A DNA stretch of 64,000 nucleotides, taken from an uncultured Bacteroidales bacterium (GTDB lineage: Bacteria; Bacteroidota; Bacteroidia; Bacteroidales; F082). The DNA is taken from positions 31,850 through 95,849 of the forward strand of contig ONKQ01000003.1 of NCBI GenBank assembly GCA_900318465.1. Reading direction: 5' to 3'. The notes under the pieces were generated by a model, which had not been told where the DNA came from, ran no database searches, and saw nothing but the letters and a program-made list of their open reading frames with translations. Positions 60,290 to 64,000 of this stretch are shown piece after piece; the first letter of the stretch is position 1; each line of letters starts with the position of its first letter. A program made the translations under genes and the position numbers.

Positions 60290-60413
60290 ACTTGTCAGCT
60301 ATTCGTTTCATTTCTTCATGATCGGCCCCGTTCTGGATGCACTCTCTCATCTCCCGCTTGAACTGAAGCAGGCGGGGAACGAAGTTTTTCGGCTTTGTCG
60401 TGGTTGCTTCCAT
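60261..60413 (-). CDS. Small protein of unknown function (50 aa)
   Basis: Start chosen at 60413 (MEATTTKPKNFVPRLLQFKR), because the -7 box TATCTTTG lies at 60449-60442. The protein is basic at the N-terminus and helical, ending in ADKYGFTFATPV. It overlaps the next gene, suggesting a two-gene unit such as a toxin-antitoxin pair; that is only inference from size and overlap. Confidence 0.55.
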   Translation of the reverse strand: MEATTTKPKNFVPRLLQFKREMRECIQNGADHEEMKRIADKYGFTFATPV

Positions 60414-60441
60414 TTCCTTGTGTATTATGAGTTTCTGGGCG

Positions 60442-60449
60442 CAAAGATA
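60442..60449 (-). promoter_or_regulatory. -7 box of the 50-aa protein gene
   Basis: The minus strand reads TATCTTTG, 28 bases before the ATG at 60413. Confidence 0.55.
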
Positions 60450-60497
60450 CATATTATTTCCTAAACGTCAAGGCTTTCCTGACGAAAACGATAAAAC

Positions 60498-60530
60498 AAG
60501 CCAACCCCTCAAAAAACGAAGGCTGCCTTT
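60498..60530 (-). terminator. AAGGCGGCC-type hairpin, copy C
   Basis: AAGCCAACC, CCTCAAAAAACGAA, then GGCTGCCTTT. It lies 4 bases past the stop of the Abi remnant. Confidence 0.55.
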
Positions 60531-60534
60531 GGTT

Positions 60535-60765
60535 TCACTGCCACAATGGTTCCTGCCACCACCCTTGAGGAAAGCCCATAGCGTTAAGATCAATGGAAGG
60601 ATAATCGGAAAGCAACTGAAGCAGTTTATCACGCATGTCATTTTGTGGTTCAAGGTATCTTTCGGCTTTTGTCGGGTCGGAAACGGCAAGTCCTCTTGAC
60701 TGCAGCAAGTTTACGAGGTCGTGTGAGTTGGTGTATGTTTTCTGAAAAGGGACTCGATTAGTCAT
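60535..60765 (-). pseudogene. Abi-family (Abi_2) gene with a large internal deletion
   Basis: The 76-aa frame from 60765 has the N-terminus of Abi-family proteins (VPFQKTYTNSHDLVNLLQSR, then GLAVSDPTKAERYLE) joined directly to their C-terminus (NDMRDKLLQLLSDYP, IDLNAMGFPQGWWQEPLW). Full-length Abi_2 proteins are about 300 aa, so about 220 central residues, with the conserved core, are gone; the join is in frame. The family is linked to abortive infection against phage. This copy is probably inactive. Confidence 0.8.
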
Positions 60766-60831
60766 TATGTATAAAATAAAACGACCCGCACATTTGAGCA
60801 TCGTTGAGAGGCTTGGCGGGTTCTGGTGCTG

Positions 60832-60839
60832 CAAAAGTA
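60832..60839 (-). promoter_or_regulatory. -7 box before the Abi remnant
   Basis: The minus strand reads TACTTTTG, 66 bases before the ATG at 60765. Confidence 0.45.
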
Positions 60840-60887
60840 CAAACAATTTTTCATTCAGCAAGTGCTTTTTGGAAAAAAAGTAAAAAC

Positions 60888-61005
60888 AAAAGGCGGCCCT
60901 CAAAAACTGAAGGCCGCCTTTTCCGGATTTGATTAGGTTGGTTTTATATCATTCCCGCATTGCAAATGCTGATTTTCACGGCTTCCAAATTGCAAAATTC
61001 GGAAG
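60888..61005. repeat. AAGGCGGCC hairpin copy D plus dispersed repeat copy 3
   Basis: AAGGCGGCC (60890-60898) pairs perfectly with GGCCGCCTT around CTCAAAAACTGAA; the rest matches 59746-59825 and ends with the CGCATTGCAAATGC element (60956-61005). Confidence 0.8.
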
Positions 61006-61010
61006 AATGG

Positions 61011-61150
61011 TTTTTTTAATCCCCCCTAACCCCCCTTAAAAGGGGGACGCGCAAAGCGGCGCGGCGCAAAGCGACGAAGAATCTGCGAAGAATTTTTGGC
61101 CGGTAGGTGTCCCCCTTTCCCCCTTCTAAGGGGGCTGGGGGATTAAAAAG
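61011..61150. repeat. MITE-like element with imperfect terminal inverted repeats
   Basis: The left end (TTTTTTTAATCCCCCCTAAC, then CCCCCTTAAAAGGGGGAC) is the inverse of the right end (GTCCCCC, CCCTTCTAAGGGGG, GGGGGATTAAAAAG). About 60 bases lie between, with GCGCAAAGCGGCG. No coding capacity. Confidence 0.7.
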
Positions 61151-61198
61151 GGGACAAGGAGAATTCCACACACCCGGCAGGCAAAAAAACCACAAAAC

Positions 61199-61229
61199 AA
61201 GGCGACCCTCAAAAAATGAACCCGCGTCT
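61199..61229. repeat. AAGGCGGCC-type hairpin, copy E
   Basis: AAGGCGACC, CTCAAAAAATGAA, then CCCGCGTCT. It is followed by GCGTCT/AGACGC (61224-61238). Confidence 0.6.
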
Positions 61230-61250
61230 GAAAGACGCAACTACACGTAA

Positions 61251-61270
61251 CCGTAGGTCGCGACCTACGG
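61251..61270. repeat. Perfect 20-base palindrome
   Basis: CCGTAGGTCG and CGACCTACGG are exact inverse copies without a spacer. Confidence 0.8.
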
Positions 61271-61340
61271 CAGCACACCGACAGGCATACTGACATCATA
61301 CGCGGCTGCCGCAGTGCGATAGCCCTACTACCACCAACAA

Positions 61341-61376
61341 AAAAAGGCGACCCTCAAAATGAAGGCCGCCTTTATT
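61341..61376 (-). terminator. AAGGCGGCC-type hairpin, copy F, terminator of the lipoprotein gene
   Basis: On the minus strand GGCGGCC, TTCATTTTGA, GGGTCGCC is followed by a T run. It lies 20 bases past the stop of the surface lipoprotein gene. Confidence 0.75.
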
Positions 61377-61396
61377 GATTGTTACATTAGGTGTGA

Positions 61397-63684
61397 TTAT
61401 TTTGTTGACTTTTCCAAGGTGAACACTACCTGTGTAACTGTTATGCTCATATTATTTGGTTCAGGACCTTGATTCCACAGCAAAACGGACGAGCTCGAAA
61501 CATCTTCCCATGTCAACTTTGAACCATCGTTACTCCACTCATCAGGCAAGTTACCGCTGTAATCGCTGTAGTAGATTTCAATCTTCTTTATATCATATTC
61601 TGCATAATCTCCATCAGTGTCGATTTGGAAGGTTAACATGCCCATTTCATACAGGTAAACGTCTGTTCCATCCCAATAACTTTCTTCGAGCTCATCGTCC
61701 AATTGGACTCCGACGCCCTTATAGTATTCACCTTCTCCATTTCCCAAGAATATTGATTGAATCTGGCTGTTGATCCATGTGACGGTGGCTTCAGCCGGTG
61801 TCGGAGCGGGATAAACCAGCGGGCTGGTGGTAAGATAAGTGCCACCACCGTTCTGGTAGGCAGAGCCGTCCCAATACACTGTGCCGCCGATAGTCACCGT
61901 GCCGCAGGTGTTTCGGTTATGAGTACTTACGGTCTTGCCGATGCTGTTGGTGGCAGGGTAATTGCCGCCGCCTTTGGTGGCCGTGACCCTGGTAACGCCG
62001 CTGCCAATGGTGATGGTGCCGCAGTTGCTCGCGCCTGAATAATTCGAATTGACAGTGGAACCTGTTCCTATACCCGCACCTCCAAAAAATGGTTCACTAT
62101 AAATGCTGCCAATTTCAAATGAATTACTGGTATTTTCTCCTCCATCGCCACCTGTGGCTGTAACTTCTCCGCCAGTGATGCTGATGTTGCCACATGTGCT
62201 TGATGTAGTATACGTATTTAAAACGAAACCGCTTCCTATGCCTGCTGCTCCAATACCTCCAGTTGCTGTAACTTCTCCACCAGTGATGCTGATGCCACCA
62301 CCTGTGATATTCCCTCGGGACAATCCTGTGCCAATACCCGCACCACCTATACCGCCAGTGGCTACCACGGTTCCTCCCGAGATGTTGATGCCTGTGATTG
62401 TGTTATTCGCTGTGACACAACCTGTGCCAATACCCGCAGCCTTATTACCGCCAGTAGCTGTCACGTTTCCGCCATTGATGGTGATGCTACCACAGTTCTT
62501 ATTATAACCACCACCGATGCCTGCCATCCACACTCCACCCGTAGCGTTGATGGTACCGCTGTTTATGACGATGTTGCCGCAGTCAACAAGGTCGCTGCCT
62601 CCGATGCCAGCTCCCCAACCATTTGCTCCGCCGTTGCTACTGGCGTTGAGCGTGCCTGTGCCTTGGATGGTAAGGGTCTTGCCCGAAGCAATATGGATGC
62701 CAGGATAATCCTCGTAGAAACCCGTCACGTTGTTGGTGCCTTCAATGACAAGTGTGGTATTGTTTTCGCATGTAATGCCTGCCCATGAGCAATTATCCTC
62801 GTCGTTCTTGCCGTTGATGGTGGAATTGCGCAGCGTAACAGTAGCACCATCGGTGTTGACGTTGATTTTGTAGGGTTGGGGTTCGCCGTTGAGCGTGCCA
62901 GTCAGAATCTTACCATCTGTCGCTGTATAATCCCCAGTGAGCCAATCAAGGTAAACGATATTGCTAAGTGTTGAAATGCTAATCGCAGCATCACCTGTAA
63001 TGAAACCATCGGCTTCAATGGTAGGAATGGTAGTTGTATAACCCACATGGGCCACTGCTGCTTCAGCACCAAAGCCAGTCTGAGGAAGAAGGACAGCCCA
63101 TTTTTCAGTAGCACTTTTTGAATTTAAAGCAACAAAACCCGTAGTACCGTTATTGGTGATGCTATTGTTCGCAAAGTCAATCTGAGCATTAGTGTACAAA
63201 CCACCCACATGAACAGGGGCGGTAGTGCTGGCGGTGGTGAACTCCACCAAGGCGCATTGGTTTTGAAGCACGCACGAATAGCTTGTAGTGCCAGAAGTAT
63301 AAGTCACATGATTGCACGACAACACGGGCATTTTGTTGCTTTGGTCGCTGATGTCGACCGTGAACGAGGATTGTCCTGATAAATCAGCGGGAGTCGGAAG
63401 ACCGCCAACGAAATAGAAATAAATCTCCGTTCCATTGGCAGGTTCGTTGATAGGGCCAGAAAATACGCCATCAGTACGGGTCAACGTGCCGATATAGGTG
63501 CTGCCATTACCCACATAGATGACATCGCCATCTTGTGCCTTGAGCCACCACCGTTACCACCCACATTCAAGGTAATATTCACGGTTTTGGTCTCGTTTTC
63601 AGGAGTATTGACTTGTTCTTTCTTGCACTGCGTGAAGCCCAAAACCAAGGCCAAGGCCATCACGAAATAGGTCATTCTTCTCAT
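61397..63684 (-). pseudogene. Repeat-rich surface lipoprotein gene with a one-base frameshift
   Basis: From the ATG at 63684 the frame gives a lipoprotein signal (MALALVLGFTQCKKEQ, Cys20) and TVNITLNVGGNGGGS, then loses register near 63541. The next frame continues AQDGDVIYVGNGSTYIGTLT for about 710 residues to 61397. One A is missing (TCAAGG where TCAAAGG would keep the frame). The middle has about seven glycine-rich repeats such as GGEVTATGGIGAAGIGSG, likely a beta-helix. Without the shift the protein would be about 762 aa. Probably an outer-surface protein of a commensal-type Bacteroidales. Confidence 0.78.
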
Positions 63685-63687
63685 GGC

Positions 63688-63993
63688 TTAATCCTCCTTC
63701 TTTTTAAGTGCCACATAGCCGAGGCCTGCGCCAATCAAAATAGCGATGCCGCTGCCGAGGGGAGCATTGCTACCGAAGCCGTCGTTGGAGATGCCGCCAT
63801 CGGTGTTGTCATTGATGCTGTAGTCTCCTCTCAGCAATGGCCCACTGTTTGAGCCGCTTTCTTTCTCGGAATAGTAATTGTCAAGCATGTCGCCAAAGAC
63901 ACCTTGGGCCTTTACGGACGGGGCTGTCAGCATAGCCGCTCCCAATCCCAACGAAAACACTATGGCTTTCAGTTTTTTGTTGTTGTTCTTCAT
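63688..63993 (-). CDS. Small secreted protein with C-terminal membrane anchor
   Basis: This 101-aa protein has a signal peptide (LKAIVFSLGLGAAMLTAPSV, cut after VKAQ about residue 30), a short Ser/Asp/Gly-rich middle, and a C-terminal hydrophobic segment followed by Lys/Glu (SGIAILIGAGLGYVALKKKED). That order recalls tripartite sorting signals, but no recognition box is clear. It lies 3 bases upstream of the surface lipoprotein gene on the same strand; the two are surely co-transcribed. Function unknown. Confidence 0.75.
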   Translation of the reverse strand: MKNNNKKLKAIVFSLGLGAAMLTAPSVKAQGVFGDMLDNYYSEKESGSNSGPLLRGDYSINDNTDGGISNDGFGSNAPLGSGIAILIGAGLGYVALKKKED

Positions 63994-64000
63994 TTTTATG

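Larger units (their letters stand above)
60766..61396. other. Repeat-rich region without genes
   Basis: No gene is supported in 631 bases. In order: Abi promoter, hairpin copy D, dispersed repeat copy 3, a 140-base inverted-repeat element, hairpin copy E, palindromes at 61224-61238 and 61251-61270, and hairpin copy F. Confidence 0.8.

Noticed and set aside
61397-63514. A GTG start at 63514 for the lipoprotein.
   Set aside because: It would leave the protein without signal peptide, while a perfect lipoprotein start in another frame lies directly upstream and joins by one base.

Overview
The window looks like chromosomal DNA of an uncultured Bacteroidales (phylum Bacteroidota). The evidence is a type IX secretion C-terminal sorting domain (4179-5813), DUF4270 and DUF4175 proteins, a GT5-like protein upstream of DUF4270, the acpP-fabF-rnc block, a GH78 lipoprotein, and promoters of the Bacteroidota TAnnTTTG type about 20-40 bases before many start codons. 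No genus can be assigned from sequence alone. I saw no rRNA, tRNA, CRISPR array, transposase or phage gene.

Layout. 1-830: lutB (cut by the window edge) and rpiB. 828-1404: AT-rich non-coding stretch with DnaA-box-like repeats. 1405-5813: MORN-repeat protein, LD-carboxypeptidase and a T9SS cargo protein. 6250-8100: a three-gene operon of DUF6364-like antitoxin, PIN-domain toxin and a Card1/Can2-type CARF nuclease, with no CRISPR-Cas locus in sight. 8209-13702: pgk, lipid kinase, proS and an AAA/DUF4143 ATPase. 13807-24659: NtrY-like kinase, methyltransferase, mnmG (flanked by two parS-like sites), ybeY, DUF4175 and an ArcB-type ornithine carbamoyltransferase. 24776-27878: membrane protein, creD and a winged-helix regulator with its likely operators. 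27980-35718: gltX, tadA, RhuM-like, omega-amidase, GH78 rhamnosidase, an ATPase, and a remnant of a second rhamnosidase copy. 35865-43235: Sel1 lipoprotein, ROK kinase, pheS, cyclophilin, DUF4270, GT5-like and meaB. 43589-46688: type II restriction-modification pair. 46775-56787: sugar kinase, glmS, a lipoprotein, glnA, a GT39 membrane glycosyltransferase carrying a repeat insertion, and the rnc-fabF-acpP block. 56788-61396: a repeat-rich decayed zone with a second DUF4143 ATPase, small genes, a frameshifted DUF4160 gene and an internally deleted Abi gene. 61397-63993: a frameshifted repeat-rich surface lipoprotein and a small anchored protein.

Housekeeping genes (translation, fatty acid synthesis, cell wall precursors, nitrogen assimilation) alternate with defence or selfish modules: TA-CARF operon, RhuM-like, Abi remnant, R-M pair and DUF4143 ATPases. 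Several families of short palindromic repeats lie between genes, and one has inserted in frame inside the GT39 gene. Three genes in the last 5 kb each appear to have lost one base, which may be real decay or sequencing error.
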